Origin: Sporosarcina globispora
Lineage (GTDB): Bacteria > Bacillota > Bacilli > Bacillales > Cytobacillaceae
Assembly (NCBI RefSeq): GCF_001274725.1
Contig: NZ_LGUF01000007.1
Location: 232,469-296,468 of the forward strand
Reading direction: 5' to 3'
Length of the DNA: 64,000 nt
Shown: piece by piece, positions 1 through 11,846 of the stretch
How the letters are laid out: every line of letters starts with the position of its first letter
Numbering within the stretch: the stretch's first letter is position 1
Program-made: the position numbers and the translations under genes
Notes under the pieces: generated by a model
Database searches by the model: none
Seen by the model: the letters and a program-made list of their open reading frames with translations, nothing else
Told to the model about the DNA's origin: nothing

Positions 1-1283
1 AATCTTTTGCTGAAGCCAACGACCGGCCCAAAGGTTTCTTCCTGCATTAAACGTGCATCTGCGGCAAGGTCAGCGAATACAGTCGGCTTGATGAAGAAGC
101 CTTTGGAGCTGTCTCCCTCTCCACCTGTCATCAGCTTGCCTTCTTCTTTGCCGATTTCGATGTAGCTCATAATCTTATCAAATGCACCCTGGTCAATCAC
201 AGGACCCATGTAGTTGCTTTGATCTTCCGGATTGCCCTGTGTCAATTCGTTTGTCAGCTCGACAACACGGTTTAACACTTGATCGTATACATCTTCTACA
301 ATGACTGCACGTGAACATGCAGAGCACTTCTGGCCGGAGAAACCGAATGCAGAAGCCACGATAGAAGTAGCAGCCAGCTCAAGGTCTGCTTCTTTGTCCA
401 CAACAATTGTGTCTTTACCGCCCATTTCTGCGATCACACGCTTCAGCCAGATTTGGCCTTCGTTTAACTTGGACGCGCGTCCGTTGATGCGAAGACCAAC
501 GTCACGTGAACCTGTGAATGAGATGAAGCGAGTGTCTTTATGGTCAACTAAATAGTCGCCCACTTCTGCACCGCTGCCCGGCACGAAGTTCAGAACACCC
601 TTCGGAAGACCCGCTTCTTCCATCACTTCTACGAATTTCGCAGCCACAATCGGTGTTGTAGAAGCTGGTTTTAATAGTACTGTGTTTCCTGCCACAATTG
701 CCGCAACGGTTGTGCCGGCCATGATTGCAAGCGGGAAATTCCAAGGAGAGATGATGATGCCCACTCCTAATGGAATGTAGTCATAACGGTTATATTCGTT
801 CGGACGGCTGTTTACTGGAACACCGTCTTTAATTGTTAAAATTTGGCGCGCATAGTACTCAAGGAAGTCGATTGCTTCCGCAGTATCAGCATCTGACTCG
901 TTCCAAGGCTTTCCTGCTTCTTTTGTTAGAAGGGCAGAAAACTCATGCTTGCGGCGGCGGATAATCGCAGCAGCTTTGAATAAAACATCTGCGCGTGTTT
1001 CCGGCTTCACTTTTCTCCATGTTTTGAACGCTTCAACTGCAGCCTGCATCGCTTTTTCCGCAAGCTCGCGGTTTGCCTTTGAAACACGGCCAACTACTTC
1101 TTCTTTATTAGAAGGATTGATTGATACAATTTTATCTTCAGTAGAAATGCGCTCTCCGCCAATTAAAAGATCATAATCCTGGCCCAAATAGCTTTCTACA
1201 GTTTGTAAACCCTTTAAATATGCTTCACGATTTTCTTCTTCTTTAAAATTCGTGAATGGCTCATGCTTATAAGGTTGTACCAT
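1..1283 (-). CDS. pruA: L-glutamate gamma-semialdehyde (1-pyrroline-5-carboxylate) dehydrogenase, partial
   Basis: Oxidises glutamate semialdehyde/P5C to glutamate with NAD, the last step of proline and arginine/ornithine catabolism. The gene leaves the window at its 3' end, so only the N-terminal 427 of about 515 residues are present. The frame reads [13 protein letters not shown] at the start, with AGGAGGCGG eight bases upstream. The aldehyde dehydrogenase fold is clear: the PWNFP cofactor-pocket motif, EMGGK with the general-base Glu, and the catalytic Cys in FSGQKCSAC. The same enzyme is called RocA in B. subtilis, and either symbol could apply. A cre-like site lies over its presumed transcription start, which fits catabolite repression. 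Confidence 0.93.
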   Translation of the reverse strand, partial: MVQPYKHEPFTNFKEEENREAYLKGLQTVESYLGQDYDLLIGGERISTEDKIVSINPSNKEEVVGRVSKANRELAEKAMQAAVEAFKTWRKVKPETRADVLFKAAAIIRRRKHEFSALLTKEAGKPWNESDADTAEAIDFLEYYARQILTIKDGVPVNSRPNEYNRYDYIPLGVGIIISPWNFPLAIMAGTTVAAIVAGNTVLLKPASTTPIVAAKFVEVMEEAGLPKGVLNFVPGSGAEVGDYLVDHKDTRFISFTGSRDVGLRINGRASKLNEGQIWLKRVIAEMGGKDTIVVDKEADLELAATSIVASAFGFSGQKCSACSRAVIVEDVYDQVLNRVVELTNELTQGNPEDQSNYMGPVIDQGAFDKIMSYIEIGKEEGKLMTGGEGDSSKGFFIKPTVFADLAADARLMQEETFGPVVGFSKR

Positions 1284-1377
1284 TTTTACCGCCTCCTGAG
1301 TGTACAAATATCAAACGCCAGATACTAGCATCACTGTCCCATTCTTTTATCATAATGGAGAACTGATTGCTATTCTC

Positions 1378-1391
1378 ATAAAACGTTTTCA
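1378..1391 (-). promoter_or_regulatory. cre-like CcpA site in the pruA leader
   Basis: On the minus strand this reads TGAAAACGTTTTAT, 13 of 14 positions of the cre consensus TGWAARCGYTWNCW. It starts about 8 bp downstream of a TATAAT-like -10, so it would overlap the transcription start. CcpA repression of amino-acid catabolic genes from such a position is established; its use here is inferred. Confidence 0.5.
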
Positions 1392-1398
1392 TCCAACC

Positions 1399-1431
1399 AT
1401 TATAATAACATGAAAATAACTTTATCTTCAA
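1399..1431 (-). promoter_or_regulatory. Candidate sigma-A promoter of pruA
   Basis: Minus strand TTGAAG and TATTAT are separated by 18 bp, with an overlapping TATAAT. No -12/-24 (SigL) signature was seen in the 479-bp gap upstream of pruA, although rocA-type genes in B. subtilis use SigL. Upstream, at 1444-1462, lies a perfect palindrome, GATGTTA-TATAT-TAACATC, that could be an operator. The rest of the gap (1463-1715) shows nothing I can name. Confidence 0.4.
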
Positions 1432-1443
1432 ACATTCTCCGCA

Positions 1444-1462
1444 GATGTTATATATTAACATC
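1444..1462. repeat. Perfect 19-bp palindrome upstream of pruA promoter
   Basis: Seven-base arms GATGTTA/TAACATC flank TATAT. It lies about 13 bp upstream of the candidate -35, where an activator or repressor dimer could bind. No regulator recognised. Confidence 0.35.
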
Positions 1463-1717
1463 CTATAGGCGGATTTGCGGTTTTACTTAGAGATGATAAG
1501 GGTTTAAGACTCCTTAAGGCAGGCTTTGGATAAAACTGTTATATAAAATTTTTAGTGCTGTATTGAGATATTCTTCTTCAATTGGTGATATCTGTTTGCC
1601 TTACTCCTTTTTCATTTTACAGTTACGAACTTTTTTATGGCGACGAGTTTTCTCGAATCTCTTCCTTTTTCGTCGTCATGACCTCCGCCAGTTCACACCC
1701 CTCTTTCCTTCAAATAA

Positions 1718-1754
1718 AAAACCCAGAAAGCGCGTCTATTGCACTTCTGGGTTT
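1718..1754 (-). terminator. Intrinsic terminator after camS
   Basis: Minus strand AAACCCAGAAG...CTTTCTGGGTTTTTT forms a 10-bp stem followed by a U run, just behind the camS stop codon. It closes the pcrB-pcrA-ligA-camS unit. Confidence 0.85.
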
Positions 1755-1762
1755 ACAAATCC

Positions 1763-2932
1763 CTATTGATAGATATGGACAAAAGGCTCGCTTTGGTCTG
1801 CTTTTCGGACTACGAGCGCTTCAGGTCCGTTTACGGATGAGATATTTACCTGGACTGAAATGTATTCAGGGAAGTGTTTCACAACAAGCCCTGTTACATA
1901 TTGCGTGAAGCCAATCGCTTCTGCCTTTCCATAGAATTGGATTGGGATATCAATATTGATTTCCTGCAATTGGTCCTGGGCGTAAAAAGCTTTCCCGATA
2001 ACCCCATTGAAGTTCGGGAAGTATGTTTCTACATCCTGTTTAAAATTTAGAAAAGCCGTTAAATCATCACGATGATTTTTTTCAGCCGAGTTTGAAGGGA
2101 AAAGGACATATTTCTCGTCGACATCTTCCCATCCGCCAAGCTTGCTGCTGCCCTTATCGGCAGTTGCATAGGCAAAAAAGCTTCCCGGCACAACAGAAGT
2201 TCTTGCTTGCTGTTCAAACAAAGCAATGGTTACCGGCACATCTTTCAAACCTTTGATTTGCCGTACTCTCTGCAGTACTTCTTCAGCCAGCTTTTTACCT
2301 TCCCGCTCAAGTACATCATGGTCAATCTTTGTTTCGAAAGTGGCACCATATTGTTCCTTTTGATAATAATGGACAGAGTTCATGGCAAGACCGATGACAA
2401 CACCGCCGAGTTCCACTTTTCCATCATCATTTTTTAACAGATAGTTGTGTTCAAGAATATGTGCCAGGTATATTGGGCTCTTTTCATTATTTTTATCAAT
2501 ATCTCCGCCATCTGCGATCATTGGATTTAAGCCGATGTTGTCTTCAGCTTTCATCTTGTGTTCCTTCAGCTGAGCGTCAGTGAATTTGCGGTTTAGCCAG
2601 GCCTGGACAGTGCCTCTTTTTAGATACTGACCTTCCTGGAATAAGTATTCATCCGGATCAAACGTGTTTTGCGCAACCCGCATAAGTCCTGTCTCAAATT
2701 CATTGATGTCATACTTGGAGCTTACATTATTGACCACGAGACCTCTGGATTCACTTGGTTCAAATGGCAGCAGTGTACGATAATACTTGTCTGAAATTTT
2801 ATAGTTCGGAATGATTGCCTTATCCTTTTCATTCTTGTCTTCCTGAACAACTTCCTCTTGGCTTTTAAAATTAGGCGCACAGCCTGCAAGCAGAAGGGTT
2901 AGGGATAAAGCAAGCATCAAAAGTTTTTTCAC
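1763..2932 (-). CDS. camS: CamS family lipoprotein (sex-pheromone-precursor type; YerH)
   Basis: 389-residue exported lipoprotein. The N-terminus MKKLLMLALSLTLLLAGC is a lipoprotein signal with lipobox LAGC, so the mature protein is anchored at Cys18. In enterococci and staphylococci the signal peptide of CamS homologues can be processed to a peptide pheromone; in Bacillus (YerH) the role is unknown and no pheromone function should be assumed. It starts 15 bp after ligA and ends at a strong terminator, so it is the last gene of the pcrB-pcrA-ligA-camS operon, an order conserved in Bacillaceae. Confidence 0.9.
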   Translation of the reverse strand: MKKLLMLALSLTLLLAGCAPNFKSQEEVVQEDKNEKDKAIIPNYKISDKYYRTLLPFEPSESRGLVVNNVSSKYDINEFETGLMRVAQNTFDPDEYLFQEGQYLKRGTVQAWLNRKFTDAQLKEHKMKAEDNIGLNPMIADGGDIDKNNEKSPIYLAHILEHNYLLKNDDGKVELGGVVIGLAMNSVHYYQKEQYGATFETKIDHDVLEREGKKLAEEVLQRVRQIKGLKDVPVTIALFEQQARTSVVPGSFFAYATADKGSSKLGGWEDVDEKYVLFPSNSAEKNHRDDLTAFLNFKQDVETYFPNFNGVIGKAFYAQDQLQEINIDIPIQFYGKAEAIGFTQYVTGLVVKHFPEYISVQVNISSVNGPEALVVRKADQSEPFVHIYQ

Positions 2933-2947
2933 GGAGCTTACACCCTC

Positions 2948-4978
<2,031 letters not shown>

Positions 4979-5009
4979 TTAAAAGATGCCTGGCAGGCCT
5001 GCTATATGA

Positions 5010-7241
5010 TTATGCCTTTGTAATCGGTGCAAATTTGGCCAGCAGACGCTTTATGCCGACTGGTTTTGGGAACGCAATATCGAGCTCTGTTCCTTCGCCG
5101 GAGCCTTTTACACTGACAACTGTACCTGTTCCCCATTTTCCGTGCTGAGCTTTGTCGCCGACTTTCCAGTCAATTTCATCTCCGCCTGTGTTCGATGAGG
5201 ATGGACGCACCACTGCTTTCCGCTGAGGCTGTGCTCCTCTTGATGACGAAGGAGATCCAAACGGCGATGATCCAAATGGAGACGGCTTTTTAGCAGGTTC
5301 AAGGCCATCCAGCAAATCAGCAGGAATTTCTTTGATAAATCGGGATGGCGGATTCATATTCGTGCGTCCAAATAAAGTACGCATTTGTGCATTTGTAATG
5401 AAAAGCTCCTCTTCCGCCCGTGTGATTCCCACATAAGCAAGACGGCGCTCTTCTTCCATTTCTGCTTCTTCCATAAGTGAACGGCTATGCGGGAATACAC
5501 CTTCTTCAAGACCAAGTAAAAAGACAACAGGGAACTCAAGCCCTTTTGCTGAGTGAAGTGTCATAAGAACAACTGATTCAGCTTTTTCGCCATCATCATC
5601 CAATTTATCAATGTCAGCTACAAGAGCCAGATCAGTCAAAAATGCGATAAGCGATTTATCTTCGCTGGCTTCTTCAAAGTTTTTCGTAACGGACAGGAAT
5701 TCATCAATGTTTTCCAGACGGCTTTGTGCTTCAATGGACTTCTCGGCAATAAGCATATCGCGGTAGCCTGATTTCTCCAAAAGCTCTTCCACAAGTTCTG
5801 TCACAGATAAGTATTCTTGCATTTGTGTATAGTTTTTAACCAAATCCCTGAATTCAATGGCCCCTTTTGTAATTTTCGGGCTCAAGCCGATCAGTTCAAT
5901 GGACTCAAGTGCTTCAAACATGCTCATTTCGTGAAGCTGTGCAAAGTTGGCGATTTTATCAACCGAACCGGAGCCGATTCCGCGTTTGGGCACATTGATA
6001 ACACGCTGAAGGCTGATATCATCATCTGGATTGGCAATCAGACGCAGGTAAGCAAGGATGTCCTTAATTTCTTTGCGGTCATAGAACTTGATGCCGCCGA
6101 CAATCGAGTATTCAATGTTCGACTTAAGCAGCACTTCCTCCATTACACGGGACTGTGCATTTGTACGATACAAGATAGCGATATCCGACAAGCTGCGCTT
6201 GCCGCTATTGATATACTCTTTAATTTTACCTGCAACAAACTGGGCTTCTCCCTGCTCACTGTCGGCACGATAGTAAGAAATCTTATTGCCCTCTGCATTT
6301 TCCGTCCAAAGGTTTTTCGGCTTTCTGTTTAGGTTCTTGCTGATGACTTCGTTGGCAGCCAGAAGAATTCTCTTAGTTGAACGATAATTTTGTTCAAGCA
6401 TAATAGTCTGTGCATTCGGATAATCCTTTTCAAAAGAAAGGATGTTGGCTATGTCCGCACCGCGCCATTTATAGATGGACTGATCAGAATCACCGACCAC
6501 ACACAGATTCTTGAAACGGCTTGCCAAAAGCTTGACCAACATGTATTGCGCTCTGTTAGTATCCTGGTACTCATCCACATGAATGTACTGGAATTTGCGC
6601 TGATAATATTCAAGCACTTCCGGCACTCTCTGGAACAGCTGAATCGTGATCATAATAAGATCATCAAAATCAAGCGCCTGGTTGCGTCTTAGTCTCTTTT
6701 GGTACTCTGTATATACATCACTTGCAACCTGCTGAATATAATCTCCTGCTGTTTTCGCATACTCTTCAGGGGTAATTAATTCATTTTTTGCCGAACTGAT
6801 GGACCCCAGGATAGCACGCGGATCAAATTTCTTTGGATCCAGGTTTTTATCCTTTAGGATTGATTTAATCACCGATTGCTGATCTGTTGAATCCAGAATT
6901 GTGAAATTGCGGTTATAGCCAATACGGTCAATATCCCTTCTTAAGATCCGCACGCACATGGAGTGGAACGTTGAAATCCAGATATCATCTGCTGCTCCGC
7001 CCATCATGTTATAAATACGTTCACGCATTTCACGGGCTGCTTTGTTTGTAAAAGTGATTGCCAGAATATTGTATGGGTTAACACCCTTTTCTACCATTAA
7101 GTAAGCAATCCTGTGAGTAAGCACTCTTGTCTTTCCGCTTCCCGCTCCTGCCATTATCAGGAGTGGTCCATCCGTAGTTTTTACCGCATTTTGCTGCTGC
7201 GGGTTTAGTCCGTTCAATAATTTATCCGTTAAAAATTGCAT
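5010..7241 (-). CDS. pcrA: ATP-dependent DNA helicase PcrA (UvrD/Rep superfamily 1A)
   Basis: 3'-5' helicase for repair, removal of RecA filaments and rolling-circle plasmid replication. 743 residues. Q-motif [10 protein letters not shown] near the N-terminus, Walker [18 protein letters not shown] (motif II), [13 protein letters not shown] (III), EQNYRS (IV), [13 protein letters not shown] (V) and [10 protein letters not shown] (VI) all appear in order. The last 110 residues form the low-complexity linker (Ser/Pro/Gly-rich) followed by a Tudor-like tail ([16 protein letters not shown]) that in B. subtilis contacts RNA polymerase. Start preceded by GAAGAGAAG. Confidence 0.98.
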   Translation of the reverse strand: MQFLTDKLLNGLNPQQQNAVKTTDGPLLIMAGAGSGKTRVLTHRIAYLMVEKGVNPYNILAITFTNKAAREMRERIYNMMGGAADDIWISTFHSMCVRILRRDIDRIGYNRNFTILDSTDQQSVIKSILKDKNLDPKKFDPRAILGSISSAKNELITPEEYAKTAGDYIQQVASDVYTEYQKRLRRNQALDFDDLIMITIQLFQRVPEVLEYYQRKFQYIHVDEYQDTNRAQYMLVKLLASRFKNLCVVGDSDQSIYKWRGADIANILSFEKDYPNAQTIMLEQNYRSTKRILLAANEVISKNLNRKPKNLWTENAEGNKISYYRADSEQGEAQFVAGKIKEYINSGKRSLSDIAILYRTNAQSRVMEEVLLKSNIEYSIVGGIKFYDRKEIKDILAYLRLIANPDDDISLQRVINVPKRGIGSGSVDKIANFAQLHEMSMFEALESIELIGLSPKITKGAIEFRDLVKNYTQMQEYLSVTELVEELLEKSGYRDMLIAEKSIEAQSRLENIDEFLSVTKNFEEASEDKSLIAFLTDLALVADIDKLDDDGEKAESVVLMTLHSAKGLEFPVVFLLGLEEGVFPHSRSLMEEAEMEEERRLAYVGITRAEEELFITNAQMRTLFGRTNMNPPSRFIKEIPADLLDGLEPAKKPSPFGSSPFGSPSSSRGAQPQRKAVVRPSSSNTGGDEIDWKVGDKAQHGKWGTGTVVSVKGSGEGTELDIAFPKPVGIKRLLAKFAPITKA

Positions 7242-7317
7242 TGCTTCTCTTCACCACCATAGAAACATATGTTCTTGTAATCTATTTTATCTTGTTTGAT
7301 AATCATCAGCAACTGAA

Positions 7318-8004
7318 TTATGCACGTGCGGCTTCGACTGTGGCCAGTGCAGCCTGCAGGTCATCGTAAATGATATTTCCGACCACAATTACGTCTGCAT
7401 GCTGAGCCATTTCTTTTGCCCGCTCCACATTCACGATGCCGCCGCCGTAAAATAATACGGTTTCTTCAAGCGTATTTTTCACCTCTGCGACCACACCGGC
7501 ATCTCCGTACTTTCCACTGTATTCCAGATAAAAGATTGGCAGGCGGAACATCTTTTCAGCCATCATGGCATATGCCCTTACTTCATCCAGCGATATATTT
7601 GTACGTGAATTGGTAACCTGTGCCGCTTTGCATTCTTCATTCAAAATGCAATAGCCCTGAACCATAATTTCTTCCCAATTCATAATATCCCCATATTCTT
7701 TTACAGCTTCCTGATGAAGGCCTGTAATCCACTTCACGTCCCGGCTGTTAAGGACTGTCGGGATAAAATATAGATCAAAGCCTGGAGTAATTGAATCAAT
7801 TGTTGAAACCTCCAGCACGCAAGGAACAGTATACCTGCGGATGCGGGCCATTAAATCCAGTACCTTTTCAAGAGTTACTCCGTCCGTTCCGCCCACAATA
7901 ATCGCGTCTGTCCCTGACTCACAAATCATCTCCAGGTCTTCATCTGATATATATTTATCCGGATCGAGCTTAAATACGTGGCTCCATTCGCGAACATCAT
8001 ACAT
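7318..8004 (-). CDS. pcrB: Heptaprenylglyceryl phosphate synthase PcrB
   Basis: Joins heptaprenyl diphosphate to glycerol-1-phosphate, making an archaeal-type ether lipid in Bacillales membranes. TIM-barrel protein of 228 residues. The frame could start 8 codons earlier, but GGAGG sits nine bases before the codon for MYDVREW, which matches the family N-terminus. Phosphate-binding FYGGGI and VVGN near the C-terminus and IVGGTDGV early are typical. Precedes pcrA by 76 bp; the name comes from this linkage, not from a shared function. Confidence 0.93.
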   Translation of the reverse strand: MYDVREWSHVFKLDPDKYISDEDLEMICESGTDAIIVGGTDGVTLEKVLDLMARIRRYTVPCVLEVSTIDSITPGFDLYFIPTVLNSRDVKWITGLHQEAVKEYGDIMNWEEIMVQGYCILNEECKAAQVTNSRTNISLDEVRAYAMMAEKMFRLPIFYLEYSGKYGDAGVVAEVKNTLEETVLFYGGGIVNVERAKEMAQHADVIVVGNIIYDDLQAALATVEAARA

Positions 8005-8070
8005 GCAAAATTGCCTCCATTCTATCATTCCATTTCATCATTATATCATTTAAGATTGGGAATAAAAAAT

Positions 8071-8317
8071 AAAAGCTGAAGCGCCATTGGAAGGGATGAA
8101 CGTCAACTAAATGCCGCCACGTCCTATGGCGAACGTTGACGTCAGCACGTCCTGTGCAAGTCCGACAAGCGCTGGCCGACTAAAAACCCCACGTCCTGCG
8201 GCAACGTCGGCACTAGTACATCCTGTACGTCGGAAGGCCAGCTGATGATGTCGTTTTTTTGACTTCATCAGATGGCCTGAAGCGACCTAGAGGGGCTAGG
8301 CGCTGAAGCTAGATAAA
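8071..8317. repeat. Long structured intergenic element (repeat family copy A)
   Basis: About 250 bp between yerC and pcrB, far richer in G+C than its flanks. The right edge has the family terminus (ggggctaggcgctgaagctag); the left edge starts aaaagctgaagcgcc. Inside are four 13-nt mini-hairpins (see separate entry) and a long hairpin at about 8236-8276 whose arms GGCC..CTGATGATGTC and GAC..CATCAG..GGCC enclose a T run. Related copies lie at 13594, 17021, 22551 and 36565. No reading frame with gene character crosses it. Confidence 0.75.
8117..8228. repeat. Cluster of four mini-hairpins with constant GTCCT/ATCCT loop
   Basis: Plus-strand 13-mers ccacgtcctatgg (8117), gcacgtcctgtgc (8145), ccacgtcctgcgg (8189) and gtacatcctgtac (8216). 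The loop is constant while the flanking stem bases differ and mostly remain paired. In the sense of transcription (minus) the loops present AGGAC or AGGAT. Three copies are followed by an ACGTYGRC- or GTCCGAC-like tail. A fifth copy, in the opposite orientation, is in the element at 13749-13761. Confidence 0.6.
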
Positions 8318-8370
8318 AAAGAAAAGCAGGAAGTCTTTCTGAGGTGGGAAAAATTAATAGGAGAAAAAGA

Positions 8371-8403
8371 AAAAAAACCGCGGGAACACCCCATCGGTTT
8401 AAG
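8371..8403 (-). terminator. Probable terminator after yerC
   Basis: Minus strand AAACCG...CGGTTTTTTTT, with an inner GGG/CCC pairing, forms a hairpin with a U run behind the yerC stop. This separates yerA-yerB-yerC from pcrB. Confidence 0.7.
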
Positions 8404-8415
8404 CAAAAGGTATAT

Positions 8416-8721
8416 TTAAGCTTTCTCGGCTTCTTCTTTAATTCTTTCCAATGCCATTTCATATGCATCATTTCCATAGTTAAGGCATCGTTTCACACGG
8501 GAAATGGTTGCCGTGCTTGCACCCGTATCTGTTTCGATTTTATGATACGTTTTGCCTTCGCGAAGCATGCGTGCCACTTCCAGACGCTGCGCCAGGGACT
8601 GTATTTCATTTACTGTGCATAAGTCGTCAAAGAAGCGATAGCACTCTTCCAGATCTTTTAATGACAAAACTGACTTAAATAACTGATCCAGTTCTTTGCC
8701 TCTTAGCTTATCGATTTGCAT
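8416..8721 (-). CDS. yerC: YerC/YecD family TrpR-related DNA-binding protein
   Basis: 101-residue helical protein of the Trp-repressor-like superfamily. A helix-turn-helix of the TrpR type (RMLREGKTYHKIETDTGASTATI region, about residues 50-75) is visible, preceded by the ELDQLFKSVLSL and CTVNEIQSLAQRLEVA helices. Its ligand and target are not known to me. An AAAGGGG ribosome binding site lies 11 bases before the ATG. It sits 40 bp behind yerB, as in B. subtilis. Confidence 0.9.
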   Translation of the reverse strand: MQIDKLRGKELDQLFKSVLSLKDLEECYRFFDDLCTVNEIQSLAQRLEVARMLREGKTYHKIETDTGASTATISRVKRCLNYGNDAYEMALERIKEEAEKA

Positions 8722-8761
8722 ATATTTGCATACCCCTTTATTGTAATAGAATTTTTAATCA

Positions 8762-9817
8762 TTATGGCTTAGCTTCAAAGGAAACCGTCTGCTCAAGACC
8801 GGGACTTGATGGAATGATGTTAATCCATGTCTTTCCTGGCACTAGGCCAGCCTGTTTGCCATTCATTACAGGAAGAATTCGCCCGTTAATATTTTCCCAC
8901 TGTACCTCTGTCACTTTCCCTTTTTGCAGTAGATATCCATTTCCCCCAGAAGTTAAGTTAATATCACGGCGGCCTGAGCTGTCAACCACTTTATGGTCTG
9001 CTTCTGCGATAAAAATGTTGTCAAGCAATACAGGCTTTCCAGATTTGAAATCAGCTGTAAGTTCCCCATTGGAATACCTTTTGTATTTCCCCAGTGCTTC
9101 ATCATACTCGTAGATGACATTGAATAATTCATTGTCTAGGTAGGAGACCATGGCAGAGTCGGCATCCTCTCCCTGAATAGCCTTCACCTCTTCCTTCGAC
9201 AGAAATTCAAGAGATTCCGGTTTGTCTTCCATCGAATAATTTCTTTCTTTTGCGCCCTTCAGCACATTTTCGTATGAAATGTAGGAATTATGGGGAGGCT
9301 GGCGGAAGCTTTCCCGCTTAAATAATGTGCCGTCATACTGCATTCCATTTAGATTATCAATATACCCCTGATCCAGCAGCTCTTTGGCCTCGGGACTGTA
9401 GCCGTGGGCAACGTAGAGGCCGTCATAGCCTTTGGCCAGCTCAATATAATAATCCCTTGAACTTCTGACAGGTCCTATCAATTCGGGCTGCTCGCTTTGA
9501 AAAATAGCAAGAAAACGGGTCACATCCCCTTCTGCCAGCAATTCATAGACGACATCAGCCTGGTTAAGCCCGGATTGAGGGCGGGCTTTCGGATGATTAT
9601 TGATCATCACCGCTACAGCCCTTCCATCCACCTCGGTTTCCGATCCGAAACCTGTGAGCGGATATTGAAATGGAAGTCCTTTTTCAGAGCTGACCCCTTT
9701 TGTGGTTTCTTCCGCTTTTTCCGTATCCTGCTTTGCAGGCTCCTCAGCTTTTTCTTTGCTGCATCCAGAAACTAAAAGCATTGCCGCTGCTGATACAGCT
9801 ATCCATCTTTTTAGCAT
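8762..9817 (-). CDS. yerB: DUF3048 domain lipoprotein YerB
   Basis: 351-residue lipoprotein: signal MLKRWIAVSAAAMLLVSGC with lipobox VSGC, then a charged Lys/Glu linker, then the two-part DUF3048 fold (PLTGFGSE..RAVAVMINNHPKARPQSGLNQADVVYE; later FNVIYEYDEALGKYKRYSNG). Extracytoplasmic, function unknown; some relatives accompany peptidoglycan or DNA-maintenance genes, which is not evidence of function here. Lies between yerA and yerC in the conserved order. Confidence 0.9.
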   Translation of the reverse strand: MLKRWIAVSAAAMLLVSGCSKEKAEEPAKQDTEKAEETTKGVSSEKGLPFQYPLTGFGSETEVDGRAVAVMINNHPKARPQSGLNQADVVYELLAEGDVTRFLAIFQSEQPELIGPVRSSRDYYIELAKGYDGLYVAHGYSPEAKELLDQGYIDNLNGMQYDGTLFKRESFRQPPHNSYISYENVLKGAKERNYSMEDKPESLEFLSKEEVKAIQGEDADSAMVSYLDNELFNVIYEYDEALGKYKRYSNGELTADFKSGKPVLLDNIFIAEADHKVVDSSGRRDINLTSGGNGYLLQKGKVTEVQWENINGRILPVMNGKQAGLVPGKTWINIIPSSPGLEQTVSFEAKP

Positions 9818-9910
9818 TTAGCACCCCTGTGTATTTTGCTTCGATGCAGTTTCTATGGTAGCTCCACTGAGCAGTTTTTTATCTCTATTATATTGCATCT
9901 CTTTTATATT

Positions 9911-11656
9911 TTAACGCATTATCGTTGGAAAGAGTACCGTTTTATTCATTACATCATACATTCCCTGCTGGGTAATCCTGATATAAGGCAGATGTGTTGA
10001 AGAGAAAAAGAGCAGCGTATACATTGGATCTTCATGCCTGTAGCCTTTATCTCGCAAGCAATGCACAAGCTGTTTTTCTTCCTCCATTAAGTCTTCCACA
10101 TTTTTATGGGACATCACTCCCTTTAAGCGGAGTTCCATCTCCTGAACGACTTTGCCTCCTTCTGATATAACAATGCCTCCGCCAATTTCTTTCAGACGGT
10201 TAAAAGCATTCAGCATTTCATGTTTGCTTTTCCCTATTAAGATGATGTCACCGGTATTGGAAAACGAACTGGCCATTCCATCCAGGCTTTTCGAGAAACC
10301 TTTCAGCACCGTATTCATGCGCCAGTGTCCATTCCGGTCAACAAGCATGAAGAAACATTCATCATGGTCTTTCTCCAGTTCTTCTGCTGACACGTCAATC
10401 GTAATGGAGTACGGCTTCGTGATAACCGCATTCTCCATTTTTATCCCGAAAGGCATGGAGAACTGCATATCATCAGCAGTCAGTTCCCAATCAATATTCA
10501 TAGGCTCAAAGCCGAATTCTTCCCATTGCACAGGCTTATAGGCGTGCAGGTTCTCACCGTCTCTTTTCACCCATTCCCCTTTGGCTATAACTGATATTGG
10601 GGTTGGTTCTGATTCATCTGATAGGAAATTAATATTGGCAACCCTTCCTGTAGCAATGGAGCCATGTAAATAATCGATTCCATAATGACGGGCCACATTG
10701 ATGGTCGCCATATTATAAGCATCGATAACCGGCACCCCTTTGTCTATGGCGATTCGAATCATATGGTCAATGATTCCCTGTTCATAAAAAGAGGAAAAGG
10801 AACCGTCTGTTGTAAAGATCATCCGGTCATATTGATCAATGCCAATGTCATGCATCTCGTCCAATAAAATCGGCAGATCGGGACGGATAGAAGAATACCT
10901 GAGAGATACGGTATATCCTTGTAAAAGACGGTTATAGACATCCTTACCCGTCATCGACTCATGGTCGCAATCAGCACCAAGCAGCATGAGCTTCGCCAGG
11001 GTTTTTTCGGATGCCCCCGGAAAATGGCCTTCAATCTTTTTCCTCATCCGCTTTGTTTCCTGAATCCAATGAAGCATCATATCATCGCCATCCAAAAGCT
11101 TCGGCCAGCCTGTCAGCTCTCCTCCCTGAAGCACAGCATCATGTTCAAGCCAGGATTTAACGTTTCCATGCGAAAAAACGGATTCCTCATGCTGAATTTC
11201 CGTTTGGGCATCAAATCGGCACCACCAATAGGTTGTCGCAGGCATATTCCTCATTTCCTTCAAAAAAGAAAACGCTTTCTTTTTATCCTGCTGTAAAGCA
11301 AGCACCATATTGTCATTAATTAAAGTGGTTGTTCCAAACTGCGATGCATAGCTCGCCAGGGAATGGGGATTATATAATTGAAACGGATGGGCATGAGGCT
11401 CAATATATCCGGGAACCAGCGTGAGCCCTGTACAATCAACAACTTCACATTGTTCTATTTTTTCCGGCAGCTTTTCGCCCACATAAACAATACGGTCGCC
11501 ATAAATCCATATATTTGCTGTTATCCATTTTCGAAATGCCTGATTCAGATAACGTGCGTTCTTTAGTAATATCATCGGTGACAGTTTTCCGTCCAATACG
11601 GAAACATGTTCACGCAAGTGCCTGTTTTTCCAACGGTATCGCTGTTCCAGCACCAT
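9911..11656 (-). CDS. yerA: Putative adenine deaminase YerA (amidohydrolase superfamily)
   Basis: 581 residues of the adenine-deaminase-type amidohydrolase family. Metal-binding PHAHP lies near residue 97 in VPGYIEPHAHP, further metal-site residues follow, and TTDGSFSSF contains the late Asp. The C-terminal domain (GGGIVISEGGKVVQEMEL) is the adenine deaminase C-terminal fold. YerA-type proteins are more divergent than AdeC, and deamination of adenine has to be shown; a different substrate is possible. GGGAGGGAG lies directly before the ATG. Diverges from the plus-strand gene at 11847. Confidence 0.82.
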   Translation of the reverse strand: MVLEQRYRWKNRHLREHVSVLDGKLSPMILLKNARYLNQAFRKWITANIWIYGDRIVYVGEKLPEKIEQCEVVDCTGLTLVPGYIEPHAHPFQLYNPHSLASYASQFGTTTLINDNMVLALQQDKKKAFSFLKEMRNMPATTYWWCRFDAQTEIQHEESVFSHGNVKSWLEHDAVLQGGELTGWPKLLDGDDMMLHWIQETKRMRKKIEGHFPGASEKTLAKLMLLGADCDHESMTGKDVYNRLLQGYTVSLRYSSIRPDLPILLDEMHDIGIDQYDRMIFTTDGSFSSFYEQGIIDHMIRIAIDKGVPVIDAYNMATINVARHYGIDYLHGSIATGRVANINFLSDESEPTPISVIAKGEWVKRDGENLHAYKPVQWEEFGFEPMNIDWELTADDMQFSMPFGIKMENAVITKPYSITIDVSAEELEKDHDECFFMLVDRNGHWRMNTVLKGFSKSLDGMASSFSNTGDIILIGKSKHEMLNAFNRLKEIGGGIVISEGGKVVQEMELRLKGVMSHKNVEDLMEEEKQLVHCLRDKGYRHEDPMYTLLFFSSTHLPYIRITQQGMYDVMNKTVLFPTIMR

Positions 11657-11846
11657 ACTCCCTCCCTTTTTGATATCTATATATAAAAGACTCTGTTTTT
11701 AGAATAAAATCAATCTGTAAAATGGCTTTAAATCAATAAAGAAAGCCCTTTCATTCTCTTGTTTTTCTATAGTAACATATTTCACTGTTTAACGCATTAA
11801 AGAAACAGTAAAAGATTGTAAAATTTTTGTGAAGGTGGTGGATACT

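Noticed and set aside
5817-6332. 171-codon plus-strand frame
   Set aside because: Antisense shadow of pcrA; composition mirrors the real frame and there is no ribosome binding site.
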